A stretch of DNA of 64,000 nucleotides from positions 62,001-126,000 of the forward strand of contig NZ_QZWD01000006.1 of assembly GCF_003602005.1 (NCBI RefSeq). Direction: 5' to 3'. This DNA is from Salinisphaera sp. Q1T1-3. GTDB lineage: Bacteria; Pseudomonadota; Gammaproteobacteria; Nevskiales; Salinisphaeraceae. The position numbers were made by a program, and so were the translations under genes. This document shows positions 45,034 through 55,968 of this stretch, piece after piece (within the stretch, counting starts at the first letter, position 1; each line of letters starts with the position of its first letter). The notes under the pieces were generated by a model, which saw only the letters and a list, made by a program, of their open reading frames with translations, was not told where the DNA came from and made no database searches.

Positions 45034-45831
45034 TCAGGCCATGAGCCGTTGCAGTGCAGCCCCCGGGTCGGGCTGTCGCATGAACGATTCTCCGACCAGG
45101 AAAGCGCCGAAATCGATCGCGGTCAGGCGTGCGATATCGTCGGGCGTGAAGATTCCGGATTCGCTGACCAGCAGTCGGCCATCGGGAATCCGGGTCCGCA
45201 GTGTGCGGCTCACATCGAGTGTGGTCTCGAACGTCTTGAGATCGCGGTTGTTGATGCCGAGTATGGTGCGCGACGGTAGTGCCAGGACACGGTCGAGCTC
45301 GGCCGCGGTATGGACCTCGGCCAGGACGTCCATGCCCAGCTCGACGGCACGGGCGGCGAGTGTCTGCATCAGGTCGTCCGACAGGGCGGCGACGATCAAA
45401 AGGATACAATCGGCGCCGAGGGCCCGGGATTGATCGATCTGGATCGGATCGATCATGAAATCCTTGCGCAGGACCGGCAGATCGCAGGCGTTACGTGCCA
45501 GCGCCAGAAACGTATCGTCGCCCTGAAAATAATCGCGATCGGTCAGCACCGACAGACAGGCCGCGCCGCCGGCCTCGTAGCGTTCGGCCAGCCAGGCGAC
45601 GTCGAAATCCTCGCGGATGAGCCCGCGGCTGGGCGATGCCTTCTTGATCTCGGCGATCACCGCTTTCGGGTGCCGCGCGCTCAGGGCGGCCGCGAAGCCG
45701 CGCGGCGCGTCGGCCGACTCGATGGCGGCCGCGAGGCGTCCGGTATCCAGCTGTCGCCGATACGCGGCCAGTTCCTCGCGCTTGGTCGCCAGAATGCGAT
45801 CGAGAACCGTATCGGTGGTCTGAATGCTCAT
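45034..45831 (-). CDS. trpC: Indole-3-glycerol phosphate synthase
   Basis: A 265-residue TrpC barrel that closes carboxyphenylamino-deoxyribulose phosphate to indoleglycerol phosphate. Family residues are VLDRILATKREELA, IAEIKKASPSRGLIR, VLTDRDYFQGDD, VLRKDFMIDPIQI, AEVHTAAEL, GINNRDLKTFET and VSESGIFT. The frame is open further upstream, but the ATG at 45831 is where homology begins. It follows trpD by 41 bp. It is a single-function enzyme, not the TrpC-TrpF fusion of enterics. The downstream AT-rich region separates it from the lipoprotein gene. Confidence 0.97.
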   Translation of the reverse strand: MSIQTTDTVLDRILATKREELAAYRRQLDTGRLAAAIESADAPRGFAAALSARHPKAVIAEIKKASPSRGLIREDFDVAWLAERYEAGGAACLSVLTDRDYFQGDDTFLALARNACDLPVLRKDFMIDPIQIDQSRALGADCILLIVAALSDDLMQTLAARAVELGMDVLAEVHTAAELDRVLALPSRTILGINNRDLKTFETTLDVSRTLRTRIPDGRLLVSESGIFTPDDIARLTAIDFGAFLVGESFMRQPDPGAALQRLMA

Positions 45832-45872
45832 TGTTTTCTCTCTTGCCCGACGCGGGCGGCGCGATGACGAGA

Positions 45873-46903
45873 TCAGCGTTGGGCCCGGCGATGCGTGAAA
45901 TCGGCGATATCGACGAGCCGCCGGGCGGCAACGCCCGATTCGATCGTCTGTTTCGCGCGGGCCACGCCGGTCGCCAGATCCGGGCATACCCCGCCAACGT
46001 AGAGCGCGGCCCCCGCGTTGAAGGCCACGATATCGGCGGCCGGCGACGTCCGACCCGACAATACATCCCGCACGGTCACCAGGCTCTGCTGGGCATCGGC
46101 CACGCGCAGTGTGTCGAGTGTGGCTCGCTCCAGTCCGACATCCTCGGGCGCGATCTTGTAGGTACGCACCGTGCCGTCCTTGAGCTCGGCGACGCGCGTC
46201 GGCGCGTTGATCGACAGCTCGTCGAGCCCATCTTCGCCGTGGACGACCATGACATGGCGAGAGCCGAGCCGGTGCAGTACATGCGCAAGCGGTTCACACA
46301 GATGGCCGTTAAACACACCCATGAGCTGATTGCGCGCACCCGCCGGGTTGGTCAAGGGCCCCAGCAGGTTGAACAACGTGCGGATACCCAGCGCCTTGCG
46401 TACCGGTACGGCGTGCTTCATCGCGCCGTGATGGGCCGGGGCGAACATGAAGCCGGCGCCGAGCTCGCGGATACAGGCCCCCACGTCGGCCGGCGAGGTT
46501 TCCAGCGCGATGCCGGCCCGCTCCAGTAGATCTGCGCTGCCGGACTTGCTGGAGACCGAGCGGTTGCCGTGCTTGGCCACATGGCCGCCGGCCGCGGCGG
46601 CCACGATGGCGGCCGCGGTCGAGACATTGAAGATGCCGGCGCCGTCGCCGCCCGTGCCGCAGGTATCGACGAGGCTGTCGGCCAGGGCGTCATCGACCGG
46701 GACCGGGGTGGCCAGCTCGCGCATCACCGCGGCAGCCGCGGCGATCTCCTCGATGGTTTCGCCCTTGATGCGCAGACCCATGAGGAAGGCGCCGATCTGT
46801 GAGTCCTCGGCGCCGCCCGTCATCAGCGAGCGCATCGCCGCGGCCATGCGCTCGCCGTCGAGATCGCGCCCGCGGGCGATGTCGTCGAGCAGGGCGGCGT
46901 CGA

Positions 46904-46907
<4 letters not shown>
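45873..46907 (-). CDS. trpD: Anthranilate phosphoribosyltransferase
   Basis: A 344-residue TrpD, which joins anthranilate to PRPP. The PRPP loop is [20 protein letters not shown], followed by [18 protein letters not shown] and [20 protein letters not shown] and [19 protein letters not shown], all standard. It is separate from trpG (unfused), as in pseudomonads, and its start overlaps the trpG stop by 4 nt. Confidence 0.97.
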
Positions 46908-47508
<601 letters not shown>

Positions 47509-47512
<4 letters not shown>

Positions 47513-49020
47513 GACGCCTCCCCGGCACCCTGTGTGGTGCGTCGCGTTGCCAGGCCCTGTTCGGCCAGCGCGGCCGCGCGCATCACCGCACGGGCCTTGT
47601 TCATCGTCTCTTCCCACTCGGCAGCGGGCTCGGAATCGGCCACGATGCCACCGCCGGCCTGGACGTGGATCTCGCCGTCCTTGATCACGGCCGTACGGAT
47701 GGCGATGGCCAGATCCATGCTGCCGTTGCCGGCCATATAGCCGACCGCGCCGCCATAGACGCCGCGCTTGACCGGCTCGATCTCGTCGATGATCTCCATG
47801 GCCCGGATCTTCGGCGCGCCCGAGAGCGTGCCGGCCGGAAACGCGGCTCGCAGGGCATCCATCGGGGTCAGATCGGCCCGTAGTCGTCCGGTGACGTTGG
47901 AGACGATATGCATGACATGGGAATAACGCTCGATGGCCATGCGTTCGGTCAGCTGGACGCTGCCCGGCTCGCATACGCGGCCCACGTCGTTGCGGCCCAG
48001 ATCGATGAGCATCAGGTGCTCGGCGATCTCCTTCGGATCGGCCAGCAGATCGTCGGCCAGGGCTTCGTCCTCGGCGGCATCCATACCGCGCTTGCGGGTG
48101 CCGGCGATCGGCCGGACCGTGACTTCGCCGTCCATGGCGCGTACCAGAATTTCCGGCGAGGCGCCGACGACGTGATGATCGGCGAAGTTGAAGAAGAACA
48201 TGTAGGGCGAGGGATTCAGGCTCCGCAGTGCCCGGTACAGCGACATCGGCTCGGCGTTGAACGGCGCCGAGAGCCGCTGGCTGGGCACGACCTGCATCAC
48301 GTCCCCGGCCTGCGTGTAATCGCGGATTCGGGCGACAGCGTCCTTGTACCCGGCCTCGGTCAGGCCGGAGACGAAGCCGCTGTCGTCCAGCGCCGGCGTG
48401 TCGGCATCCGTGCGGGTCGCGGCCTGGGGCAGCGGGGCATCGAGCGCATCCAGTATCGCATCCAGCCGCTTGGCGACCCGCGCACGGTCGGCGTCGTCGC
48501 CGGTGATGTGGTGCGCCACGACGTAGAGCTTGCCCGACAGGTTGTCGAAGATCACCAGCTCTTCGGCCACCAACAGCAGGATATCCGGCAGCCCGAGCGG
48601 ATCGGCCTTGTCAGCGCCGCCCGCGGCCAGGCGCGGCTCGATATAACGAATCGTATCGTAGCCGAAATAACCGACGAGGCCGCCGGTCAGGCGTGGCAGC
48701 TCGGGTAGCCGCGGCAGTGGGCGCGCGTCGTTGAACGCCTGGATCCAGGCCAACGGATCGGCTGTCTCGACGGTCTCGGGCGGCGCGCCGTCGCGCTCGT
48801 GGACCAGGGTCTGGCCCGTCACCCGGATCCGTTCGGTGGCCGGCAGGCCGATCAGCGAATATCGCCCCCAGCGCTCGCCGCCCTGGACGGACTCGAGCAG
48901 GAAGGAATACGGCGCATCGGCGACCTTGAGATAGGTCGAAAGCGGGGTGTCGAGATCGGCCAGCGCCTCGACCACCATGGGCGTACGCGAGACGAGCCGG
49001 GAATCAGCGGACTGGGACAT
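47509..49020 (-). CDS. trpE: Anthranilate synthase component I
   Basis: A TrpE of about 503 residues, which converts chorismate to anthranilate. The feedback motif LLES is visible in [20 protein letters not shown] near the N-terminus, suggesting tryptophan inhibition. Catalytic regions are [27 protein letters not shown] and [20 protein letters not shown]. The open frame begins at a TTG (49041); the ATG at 49020 is preferred, though neither has a good ribosome-binding site. No leader peptide or attenuator could be recognised in the 236 bp upstream. rpe lies upstream as in pseudomonads, but gph, often between them, is absent. Confidence 0.96.
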
Positions 49021-49256
49021 AACGCATCGTTCGATTTTCAAGCAACAAGGATAAAGGCGCTCACGTGCGCCGACCGGGCGAGTTCAGCCTCGCCAGCCTG
49101 CCTTGCGCCATCGCCAGGCCGCGTCGAATGCGCGGGACACGGCGTGCTTGGAACGATTCGTCGTCATGCGGAAATCCTGCCGTATCTCGCCCGGCTTGCC
49201 AAGCCGGACGGCTGCGCGAAGAACGGGGTGATGCATCACCGGGCGTCGGCGCGGTT

Positions 49257-49961
49257 TCAACCCGCCGCGAGGGCCTGTTTCATGGCCGAGATGGTCTGGC
49301 CGTAGTCGTCGGTACCGAAGATCGCCGAGCCGGCGACGAAGGTATCGGCGCCGGCGCTGGCGATATCGGCGATGTTGTCGATCTTCACGCCCCCGTCGAC
49401 CTCGATACGAATTTCTCGATCAGTGCCGGCGACCACGGTGTCGATGATGTCGCGGGCTTCGGCGATCTTGCCCAGCGACTCGGGGATGAACGACTGGCCG
49501 CCGAAACCGGGGTTCACCGACATGATCTGAATGATATCGATCTTGTCGAGAACGTATTTCAGCCATTCCAGCGAGGTTGCCGGGTTGAACACGAGCCCGG
49601 TCTTGCAGCCCAGATCCCGCGCCAGGGCCAGACTGCGATCGACGTGGCGCGTGGCCTCCGGGTGGAAGGTGATCGAGGCGGCGCCGGCGTCGGCGAAGCC
49701 GCGGATGAGCTCGTCGACCGGCTCACACATCAGGTGCACATCCAGCGGCACATCGGGATGGGTGTCGGCCAGGCGCTTGGCCAGTGCCTTGCAGACCGGC
49801 GGGCCGAAGGTCAGGTTCGGCACGTAGTGATTGTCCATGACGTCGAAATGGATCCACTCCGCCCCGGCGGCGATGACGGCATCGCACTCGTCGCCCAGCG
49901 CGGCCATGTCGGCCGACAGGATCGAAGGGGCGACGATCGGAGCGAACGGGGAGCGGGCCAT
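49257..49961 (-). CDS. rpe: Ribulose-phosphate 3-epimerase
   Basis: A 234-residue Rpe barrel that interconverts ribulose-5-P and xylulose-5-P. Motifs are [35 protein letters not shown] with the catalytic Asp and metal ligands, [25 protein letters not shown] and [14 protein letters not shown]. The length is slightly above the E. coli enzyme (225). It precedes trpE with a 236-bp gap, and it connects to the pentose products expected from the sugar operons in this window. Confidence 0.97.
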   Translation of the reverse strand: MARSPFAPIVAPSILSADMAALGDECDAVIAAGAEWIHFDVMDNHYVPNLTFGPPVCKALAKRLADTHPDVPLDVHLMCEPVDELIRGFADAGAASITFHPEATRHVDRSLALARDLGCKTGLVFNPATSLEWLKYVLDKIDIIQIMSVNPGFGGQSFIPESLGKIAEARDIIDTVVAGTDREIRIEVDGGVKIDNIADIASAGADTFVAGSAIFGTDDYGQTISAMKQALAAG

Positions 49962-50101
49962 GACGCAGTCCAGCGGGGAGAAATATGGACGCTACGCTCG
50001 ACCAAACCTGCGGACGAGTCAAGCACGCCGCTGCCGAGACGCGCGCCCGGTCTGCCCGAGCCGGCGATGCGGTCCACGTCGGGCGCGATGGGGGCTACCC
50101 G

Positions 50102-50133
50102 TGCGCGGACTCGCACGAAACATCAACAGGCCC
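50102..50133. repeat. Family B repeat, terminal fragment upstream of purC
   Basis: Only one end is kept: GCGCGGACTCGCACGAAAC followed by ATCAACAGGCCC, then CTAG at 50133-50136. It matches the ends at 20020-20052 and 55645-55675. It lies 41 bp before the purC start, so it may lie within the purC promoter or leader. Confidence 0.75.
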
Positions 50134-50176
50134 TAGAATTTCGCCCTTTGTCGATCCGCTGACAGGACCGCCCGCC

Positions 50177-51061
50177 ATGGCCGATACGCTCTTTCAATCC
50201 GAGATCCAGTCGCTGCCGCTCGTGATGCGCGGCAAAGTGCGCGATGTCTATGCGGTGGGTGTCGATCATCTGTTGATCGTCACCACGGATCGGCTGTCGG
50301 CCTTCGATGTGATCCTGCCCGACCCCATTCCCGGCAAGGGCCGGGTGCTGACCGAAGTCTCGAACTTCTGGTTCGAGTTCTTTGCCGGCACGGTCGCCGA
50401 TCAGCGCGCCGATATCCCGCTCTGGCAGGTCTTGAGTGATACCGAACTCGCCCAGGTCGAGGGCCGGGCCGTGGTGGTCAAGCGTCTCGATGCGTTGCCG
50501 GTCGAGGCGGTGGTGCGCGGCTATGTTGTCGGCTCCGGCTGGAAGGACTATCAGGCCACGGGGGCGATTTCCGGCATCGAGCTGCCGGCCGGGCTGCGCC
50601 AGGCCGAGAAGCTGGCCGAACCGATCTTCACCCCGGCGACCAAGGCCGCGGCGGGCGATCACGACGAGACCATCGCCTTTGCCCGCATGGCCGAGATCGT
50701 GGGCGAGGCCCGTGCCGCCGAAATCCGTGATGTCTCGATCGATCTGTACACGCGGGCGGCGGCCTACGCCGCCGAGCGCGGCATCCTGATCGCCGATACC
50801 AAGTTCGAGTTCGGTCTCGATCACAACGACCGACTGGTGCTGATCGACGAAGCGCTCACCCCGGACTCGTCGCGGTTCTGGCCGGCGGACAGCTACGAGA
50901 TCGGCACCAGCCCGGCCAGTTTCGACAAGCAGTACGTGCGCGACTATCTGGAAACGCTGGATTGGGACAAGACCGCCCCCGGCCCGCGCCTGCCGGACGA
51001 CGTCATCGCCAATACGGCGGCCAAATACGCCGAGGCACGCGATCGGCTGATTCGGGACTGA
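50177..51061 (+). CDS. purC: Phosphoribosylaminoimidazole-succinocarboxamide synthase
   Basis: A 294-residue SAICAR synthase of purine synthesis, of the longer (about 295-residue) type. The N-terminus [20 protein letters not shown] with KVRDx[38 protein letters not shown] and [20 protein letters not shown] are all family motifs. AGGA lies about 11 nt upstream of the ATG at 50177. The frame runs open upstream into the family B fragment, but that part is not conserved. A GNAT gene follows after 6 bp. Confidence 0.97.
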   Translation: MADTLFQSEIQSLPLVMRGKVRDVYAVGVDHLLIVTTDRLSAFDVILPDPIPGKGRVLTEVSNFWFEFFAGTVADQRADIPLWQVLSDTELAQVEGRAVVVKRLDALPVEAVVRGYVVGSGWKDYQATGAISGIELPAGLRQAEKLAEPIFTPATKAAAGDHDETIAFARMAEIVGEARAAEIRDVSIDLYTRAAAYAAERGILIADTKFEFGLDHNDRLVLIDEALTPDSSRFWPADSYEIGTSPASFDKQYVRDYLETLDWDKTAPGPRLPDDVIANTAAKYAEARDRLIRD

Positions 51062-51067
51062 CGCGTC

Positions 51068-51592
51068 GTGCACGTGCGCGCCATGGCGCCGGCCGACGCG
51101 CCCGTCGTGGCGCGGATCCAGCGCGATGCCTGGCGCGCGGCCTATGCGGGTATCGTACCGGCCGATTATCTCGCAGCCATGGATCTCGTCGCGCTGACGC
51201 GGACCTGGGCAGCGCGGATCACGCACGATATGCCGGCGTTGATCGGATACGTGGCCTGTGACACCCGCCACCGGGTGATCGGCTATGTGGTCGCGGGGCC
51301 GCATCGCGATCCGGCGGGCGATGACGCCGCCGAGATACGGGCGATCTACGTGGCGCCGGACCGTCACGGCGAAGGCGTCGGGCGATCCCTGATGCAGGCC
51401 GCCGCTGTCGGTCTGCGGGCCGCGGGCTTCGGTGCGGTTCGGCTTTGGGTGTTCGTCGACAACACGCCGGCTCGGGCGTTCTATGAAACGCTTGGGGGCA
51501 CGGCCGGTCAGCGCCACACCTTCAAGCTCGGCGGCGCGCTGCTCGAGGAAATCGATTATCGCTGGCCGAAGCTCGCCCGGCTGTGTGTCTGA
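51068..51592 (+). CDS. GNAT family N-acetyltransferase
   Basis: A 174-residue GNAT acetyltransferase starting at GTG 51068, 6 bp after purC. The N-terminal half has PADAPVVARIQRDAWRAAYAGI, and the acetyl-CoA motif A is IRAIYVAPDRHGEGVGRSLM. Motif B is AVRLWVFVDNTPARAFYETL. The pattern AWRAAYAGIVPADYL is common in uncharacterised GNATs that acetylate small amines. Acceptor unknown. Confidence 0.9.
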   Translation: MHVRAMAPADAPVVARIQRDAWRAAYAGIVPADYLAAMDLVALTRTWAARITHDMPALIGYVACDTRHRVIGYVVAGPHRDPAGDDAAEIRAIYVAPDRHGEGVGRSLMQAAAVGLRAAGFGAVRLWVFVDNTPARAFYETLGGTAGQRHTFKLGGALLEEIDYRWPKLARLCV

Positions 51593-51720
51593 CAGCGGGA
51601 TCGCCTTGCCGAAACCGCTCCGGTCGTTGTCAGGCGTGATGTGTCGGGCTGCGATATCGATCGGGCCCGGGGCCGCGTCGGGGCCAGTTCGCACCGACGT
51701 GACGCCCGGGCGCGGCGCGC

Positions 51721-52374
51721 TCAGCCGGCCTTCTGGCCAGACGAGGTTTTCTCCAGCGCGCTGTCGAGAATCGAGATGACCTCGTTGTAGTTGGTCGCCT
51801 GGTTCTTCAACGCCAGATAGACGGCATAGCCATAGGGCTTGATGTGCTTCGGCCCGCCGCGCGTGCTCGGATCGGCGCCGTGCTCGAGCAGATAACGCAC
51901 CATCTTCGGATCATTGCGCTGGATTGCGAACAACAGCGGTGTCAGATGATCGGAATCGGCGCGGGGATCGGCCGCATCGATGTCGCCACCGGTCTTGAGA
52001 TAGGTATCCGCGCAGGCATAGGCGTCGTGCAGGGCGGCTTCGTTGGACAGAATCGCCACGAGGCCACCCTGGGCGGCCAGGGCTTTCGTATCCGCGGCAC
52101 GCACGTTGCCCTGCGCGGCCTTGTTGTCGCAGTACTGCGCTGTCGGCGACTGCGGGCGGCTCGGCTGGCTCGATGGCTGGCGTTTCTCGTTTTCTTTCGG
52201 CGCGGCGCGGTTGGGTTGCGTCGATTCCGGTGCGGGCGTTTCGCTCGGCGCGTTGGACGTCGGTGCGGGGGCTTCGGCCGATGTCGGCGACGCCGACCGG
52301 GTCTGCCAGTAAACGAGGCCGATCACGATCGCCAGAATGATGACGACGACGGCCGCAATGCCACCTTTTTTCAC
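51721..52374 (-). CDS. Membrane-anchored ankyrin-repeat protein
   Basis: A 217-residue protein with one N-terminal transmembrane segment (about 5-23, IAAVVVIILAIVIGLVYW). A Pro/Ser/Thr-rich linker of about 60 residues leads to a periplasmic domain with two Cys residues (QYCDNKAAQ, YACADTYL). It contains at least one clear ankyrin repeat: DHLTPLLFAIQRNDPKMVRY followed by LLEHGADPSTRGG. A probable preceding repeat is degenerate. Such proteins bind partner proteins in the envelope; no toxin, phospholipase or catalase partner is adjacent. It is a single gene facing purC/GNAT convergently. Confidence 0.8.
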   Translation of the reverse strand: MKKGGIAAVVVIILAIVIGLVYWQTRSASPTSAEAPAPTSNAPSETPAPESTQPNRAAPKENEKRQPSSQPSRPQSPTAQYCDNKAAQGNVRAADTKALAAQGGLVAILSNEAALHDAYACADTYLKTGGDIDAADPRADSDHLTPLLFAIQRNDPKMVRYLLEHGADPSTRGGPKHIKPYGYAVYLALKNQATNYNEVISILDSALEKTSSGQKAG

Positions 52375-52431
52375 CTGATTGCTCCTCCGGTCTGTACGTG
52401 CCGCGGGGCCGGGCGGCCGCCGTATTCTGTC

Positions 52432-53307
52432 TTACGTGTCGTTGCGATGCCCGAACAGCTTGTCGAGCTTGTCCTCGAAGGCGTGATAGCCGAGATGCTC
52501 ATAGAGCTCGTTGCGGGGCTGCATCCGATCGACGGCGGCCTGCTGTGTGCCGTCGTGCCGAATGGTGGCGTAAACATCGAGTGCGGCGCGGGCCATGGCA
52601 CGCGAGGCCGATAGCGGATAGAGCACCATCGCCACGCCTTCGTCGGCGAGCTGACCCGTGGTGTAGAGATCGGTCGCCCCGAATTCGGTGATGTTGGCCA
52701 GCACCGGCACGCCGAGTTCAGTGAAACGTCGATACATCGACAGATCGGTCATCGCCTCGGCAAAGATATAGTCGGCCCCGGCCTCGACACAGGCGGCCGC
52801 CCGCTCGACGGCCGCATCCAGCCCTTCGACCGCCAACGCATCGGTGCGTGCCATGATCTTCATTTCCTGGCGTGCGTCGACGGCGGCCGTCACCCGATCG
52901 ACCATCTCGGCCTGGGAGACGATGGCCTTGCCGGCGCGGTGCCCGCAGCGCTTGGCTGCGACCTGGTCCTCGATATGCACGGCCGCCGCGCCGGCGCGTT
53001 CCATCAGCTGGACCGAGCGCGCGATATTGAAAGCGCTGCCCCAGCCGGTATCGATATCGACCAGCAGTGGCGTATCGGTGGCATACGTGATGCGCGCCAC
53101 ATCGTCGAGGACGTCATTCATCGTCGTCATGCCGAGATCCGGCAGTCCGTACGACCAGTTCGCCACACCGCCGCCCGATAGATAGATCGCACGAAAACCG
53201 CTGTGTTCGGCCAGCATGGCCGAATAGGCATTGATGGCGCCGACGATTTGAAGCGGTTGCTCTTCAGCCAGGGCGCTGGCGAAACGCTGCGGGGCGGATA
53301 ACGGCAT
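52432..53307 (-). CDS. prpB: Methylisocitrate lyase (PrpB)
   Basis: A 291-residue isocitrate lyase/PEP-mutase-family enzyme. The active-site Cys lies in [11 protein letters not shown] (Cys121; KKCGHR in most PrpB). VVDIDTGWG-like metal-site residues appear as [19 protein letters not shown], and the substrate loop is [19 protein letters not shown]. The C-terminus [18 protein letters not shown] is typical of PrpB. GGAG lies just before the ATG at 53307; the longer upstream frame is ignored. PrpB splits 2-methylisocitrate to pyruvate and succinate in propionate breakdown. prpC and the dehydratase are not next to it, so the gene is detached from the usual prp operon. Confidence 0.93.
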   Translation of the reverse strand: MPLSAPQRFASALAEEQPLQIVGAINAYSAMLAEHSGFRAIYLSGGGVANWSYGLPDLGMTTMNDVLDDVARITYATDTPLLVDIDTGWGSAFNIARSVQLMERAGAAAVHIEDQVAAKRCGHRAGKAIVSQAEMVDRVTAAVDARQEMKIMARTDALAVEGLDAAVERAAACVEAGADYIFAEAMTDLSMYRRFTELGVPVLANITEFGATDLYTTGQLADEGVAMVLYPLSASRAMARAALDVYATIRHDGTQQAAVDRMQPRNELYEHLGYHAFEDKLDKLFGHRNDT

Positions 53308-53415
53308 GGAACGACTCCGGTTGAAACGATAAGCGCAGACGACTGTTGCCGTGCCGGGGGTTTGGCATCCGCGCCGGCACAGCGTTGTCGTTGGCGCCGG
53401 GCCCGTCAATACGCC

Positions 53416-54873
53416 CTAGCCCAGCCAGCGCACCGTGAAACGGATGAACTGACGGGTGAAGGCGTTATAGGGCGGTCGAAACAGAAAGGCGAGTGAAAAG
53501 CGGTCGCGTAATACCGAACGCTCGTGTGAGAACGCCCGATAGCCGGCATGGCCGTGGCTGTTGCCGATGCCGGAGTTGTTCACGCCGCCAAAGGGCAGTC
53601 GCTTGTGCAGGAACTGCAGCATGGCCGTATTGATCGCGGTGCCGCCCGCGCTGGTGCTCGCCAGGATACGATCGATCACGGCCTTGTCCTTGGCATAGAT
53701 ATAGAGCGCGAGCGGCTTGGGGCGCGCATTGATGTCGGCGATCGCGGTCGACAGATCGTTGAAACCCAGCACCGGCATCAATGGCCCGAAAATCTCTTCT
53801 TCCATGATTCGCGCATCGGCCGGGATGTCGGTGACGATCGTCGGGGCGATATAGCGATCGGTATTGTCCGGGATCGCGCCCGTGGTCAGGCGGGCACCGC
53901 GCTCGTGCGCGTCCTCGAGGATGCCGCGCAGCCGGGCATGATGCTTGTCGTTGACGATGCGACAGTAGTCTTGGTTGTCGGCCATCCGGCCCTGATCGCC
54001 GTAGAGCGCTTCCAGCGCACTCACGCAGGCCTTGAGAAAGGCATCCCGGATATCCTCATGGACATAGACATAATCGGGGGCGATACAGGTCTGCCCGTTG
54101 TTTGCGAACTTGGCCCAGACCAGCGTGCGGGCGGTATTGTCCAGATCGGCCGAGGCATCGACGACCACCGGCGACTTGCCGCCGAGTTCCAGCGTGACCG
54201 AACTCAGATGCTTTGCCGCGGCGGCCATCACTACCCGGCCGACCGCCGGCGAGCCGGTGAAAAAGATATGGTCGAACGGTAGATCGAGCAGGGACTGCGC
54301 GGTGGCGACGGCCCCCTGGACCACGGTGACCTCGCTCGGGTCGAACAGCTCGGCGATCATCTCTGCCATGAGGCGCGCACAGTGCGGGGTCAGCTCCGAC
54401 GGCTTGAGTATGACCGTATTGCCGGCGGCGATCGCCGAGACGAGCGGGCCGAAGGACAGATTGATCGGATAGTTCCAGGGCGAGATGATCAGGCAGCGAC
54501 CGCGTGGCTCGGTGTGAATGGCCGCCTGTGTCCCGAGTAGCAGCAGCGTCGGTCGCTTGCGCTGTGGCTTCATCCAGGACTTGAGCCGTGCACAGGCATG
54601 GCGCGCCTCGGCGACCACCGGCAGGATCTCGGTGACCTCGACCTCGGCACGTGGCTTGCCGAAATCGGCATGGCAGGCATCCATGATCGCCTCGCGCCTG
54701 TCGAACATCAGCCGGCGCAGGCGCCTGAGCTTGTCGATGCGCTCGGCTGCCGTCGACTCGCGCAGGGCCAGCGCCCGTGGTTGTTGGGCCTTGAACAGGC
54801 GTTGGATATCGGCCGCGCTTTTTTCGGCGGGCGCGTGCGGGGCCGCGGCAGGCGCCGAATCAGTCTCGGTCAT
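53416..54873 (-). CDS. Aldehyde dehydrogenase (ALDH3 / coniferyl-aldehyde type)
   Basis: A 485-residue NAD(P)-dependent aldehyde dehydrogenase. Motifs are SPWNYPINLSFGPLVSAIAA, VILKPSELTPHCA, FTGSPAVGRVV, VTLELGGKSPVVV (general base Glu) and NNGQTCIAPDYVYV with catalytic Cys263. The Arg-rich ERSVLRDRFSLAFLFRPPYN tail is typical of the ALDH3-like CalB group, which includes membrane-associated fatty-aldehyde dehydrogenases. It lies 70 bp after a tetR gene on the same strand and beside alkB, so oxidation of fatty aldehydes from alkanes is the likely role. An Ala/Pro-rich N-terminal stretch of about 20 residues is unusual. The stop TAG is part of a CTAG preceded by a weak family-B-like end. Confidence 0.92.
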   Translation of the reverse strand: MTETDSAPAAAPHAPAEKSAADIQRLFKAQQPRALALRESTAAERIDKLRRLRRLMFDRREAIMDACHADFGKPRAEVEVTEILPVVAEARHACARLKSWMKPQRKRPTLLLLGTQAAIHTEPRGRCLIISPWNYPINLSFGPLVSAIAAGNTVILKPSELTPHCARLMAEMIAELFDPSEVTVVQGAVATAQSLLDLPFDHIFFTGSPAVGRVVMAAAAKHLSSVTLELGGKSPVVVDASADLDNTARTLVWAKFANNGQTCIAPDYVYVHEDIRDAFLKACVSALEALYGDQGRMADNQDYCRIVNDKHHARLRGILEDAHERGARLTTGAIPDNTDRYIAPTIVTDIPADARIMEEEIFGPLMPVLGFNDLSTAIADINARPKPLALYIYAKDKAVIDRILASTSAGGTAINTAMLQFLHKRLPFGGVNNSGIGNSHGHAGYRAFSHERSVLRDRFSLAFLFRPPYNAFTRQFIRFTVRWLG

Positions 54874-54943
54874 GCGTCTCCTCCTGGCGAGAATCGCCTT
54901 GTTCTATGACCGGTCCCGCCTGGGCCGGCCTTTGTGATCTCGA

Positions 54944-55612
54944 TCATGACGCGGCGTGGCTGAACGGCCGTTGTGCGCTCAGTGTCTCGACCAGCGACGG
55001 ATCGCGTGCGTAGGACGTGAAGAACATGTGCGCGATCAGATGCACCAGCGCCTGATGATCGGCCGGCTGACGTGTCCCCAGCGGCAGCACGATCGCCTCG
55101 ACCTGGGTGATGAACGCTTCGGCGACCTGCGCGGCGGGCATCGGCAAGGCCAGTGTGCCGTCGTCCTCGCCGGCTCGGAGGATATGAGTGGTGGCCTCTC
55201 GGGCCGTGGCCTCGAATTCGGTCTGGACCCGAATGGCCTCGTCCACGCGAGCGCTGGCCGGGCGCAGCCAGTAGCCGGCCACCCCGTGGGCCACACGCGG
55301 ATCACGCACGAGCGAGGCCAGCCCCGTGAAGGCCGCGAGAATCTGATGGGCCGGCCGTGTTTCGGCCAGGGCGGCAGCAAAGACATGGGCTTCGAACAGC
55401 CCCACCAGATCCTGCATGCAATCGGCATAAAGCGCCGACTTGCTCGTGTAATGCCAGTAGAGCCCCGGCTTGGTCAGCCCGCATTCGCGTGCCAGATGCG
55501 TCATGGACACGCCGTCGTAGCCGAACTGGCCGAATAGTCGGAAAGCCGTGCGACGCACGACATCCGAGGATGAAACATCGGCAGGCGACGATGAGGACAG
55601 CGTATGAGACAT
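54944..55612 (-). CDS. TetR-family regulator, probable alkane-pathway repressor
   Basis: A 222-residue TetR regulator. The helix-turn-helix is at about 18-60 (TAFRLFGQFGYDGVSMTHLA, then GLTKPGLYWHYTSKSALYAD), and a ligand-binding helical domain follows. A second in-frame ATG at 55636 is possible; neither start has a good ribosome-binding site, and the frame upstream belongs to the inserted element. It is divergent from alkB, with a 14-bp perfect palindrome before alkB that suits a TetR dimer. It therefore probably represses alkB and itself or the aldehyde dehydrogenase, released by an alkane-derived or fatty-acyl ligand. The family B element lies directly upstream and must affect its promoter. 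Confidence 0.9.
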   Translation of the reverse strand: MSHTLSSSSPADVSSSDVVRRTAFRLFGQFGYDGVSMTHLARECGLTKPGLYWHYTSKSALYADCMQDLVGLFEAHVFAAALAETRPAHQILAAFTGLASLVRDPRVAHGVAGYWLRPASARVDEAIRVQTEFEATAREATTHILRAGEDDGTLALPMPAAQVAEAFITQVEAIVLPLGTRQPADHQALVHLIAHMFFTSYARDPSLVETLSAQRPFSHAAS

Positions 55613-55644
55613 GGCGCGTGGCAACGAAACCTTCATCGAGACTA

Positions 55645-55939
55645 GGGCCTGTTGATGTTTCTTGCGAGTCCGCGCCAAGCGCTGTTCTGCGGCAAGACGA
55701 GGCGTAGCAGGCATGGCGTGTCGTTCTGCGCCAGCGTGCCAGAGCGCTGTATTGCCGTCGCGTCTTTGATTTCGGGGTGCTTGTCCCTTTGGGTTGGGCC
55801 GCCCATGAAAAATCGACGATTGGCGCCCTGCGGCATTACGAGTCTGGATCGTGGCACGCCACGATCGGCGACTCGCGCCTTGCCGGACACACGGCGGTCT
55901 CTCGACGAAAAGGCACTCGAACGAAACATCAACAGGCCC
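55645..55939. repeat. Family B structured repeat, complete reference copy
   Basis: A 295-bp element with perfect 17-bp inverted ends, GGGCCTGTTGATGTTTC (55645-55661) and GAAACATCAACAGGCCC (55923-55939), and weaker pairing for ten more bases. It is flanked by CTAG (55642-55645) and CAAG (55939-55942). The interior holds a perfect hairpin, GATCGTGG-CACG-CCACGATC (55847-55866), and GGCAAGACGAGGCGTAGCAG-like DNA shared with 7817. No coding capacity. It separates tetR from alkB. Confidence 0.88.
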
Positions 55940-55968
55940 AAGCACGCAGCTTCGGGATGTCAGCCGCT

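Noticed and set aside
49192-49208. CCGGCTT/AAGCCGG hairpin as a trp attenuator
   Set aside because: No leader peptide with Trp codons, no alternative pairing and no T-run were found; it may be an rpe mRNA end at most.
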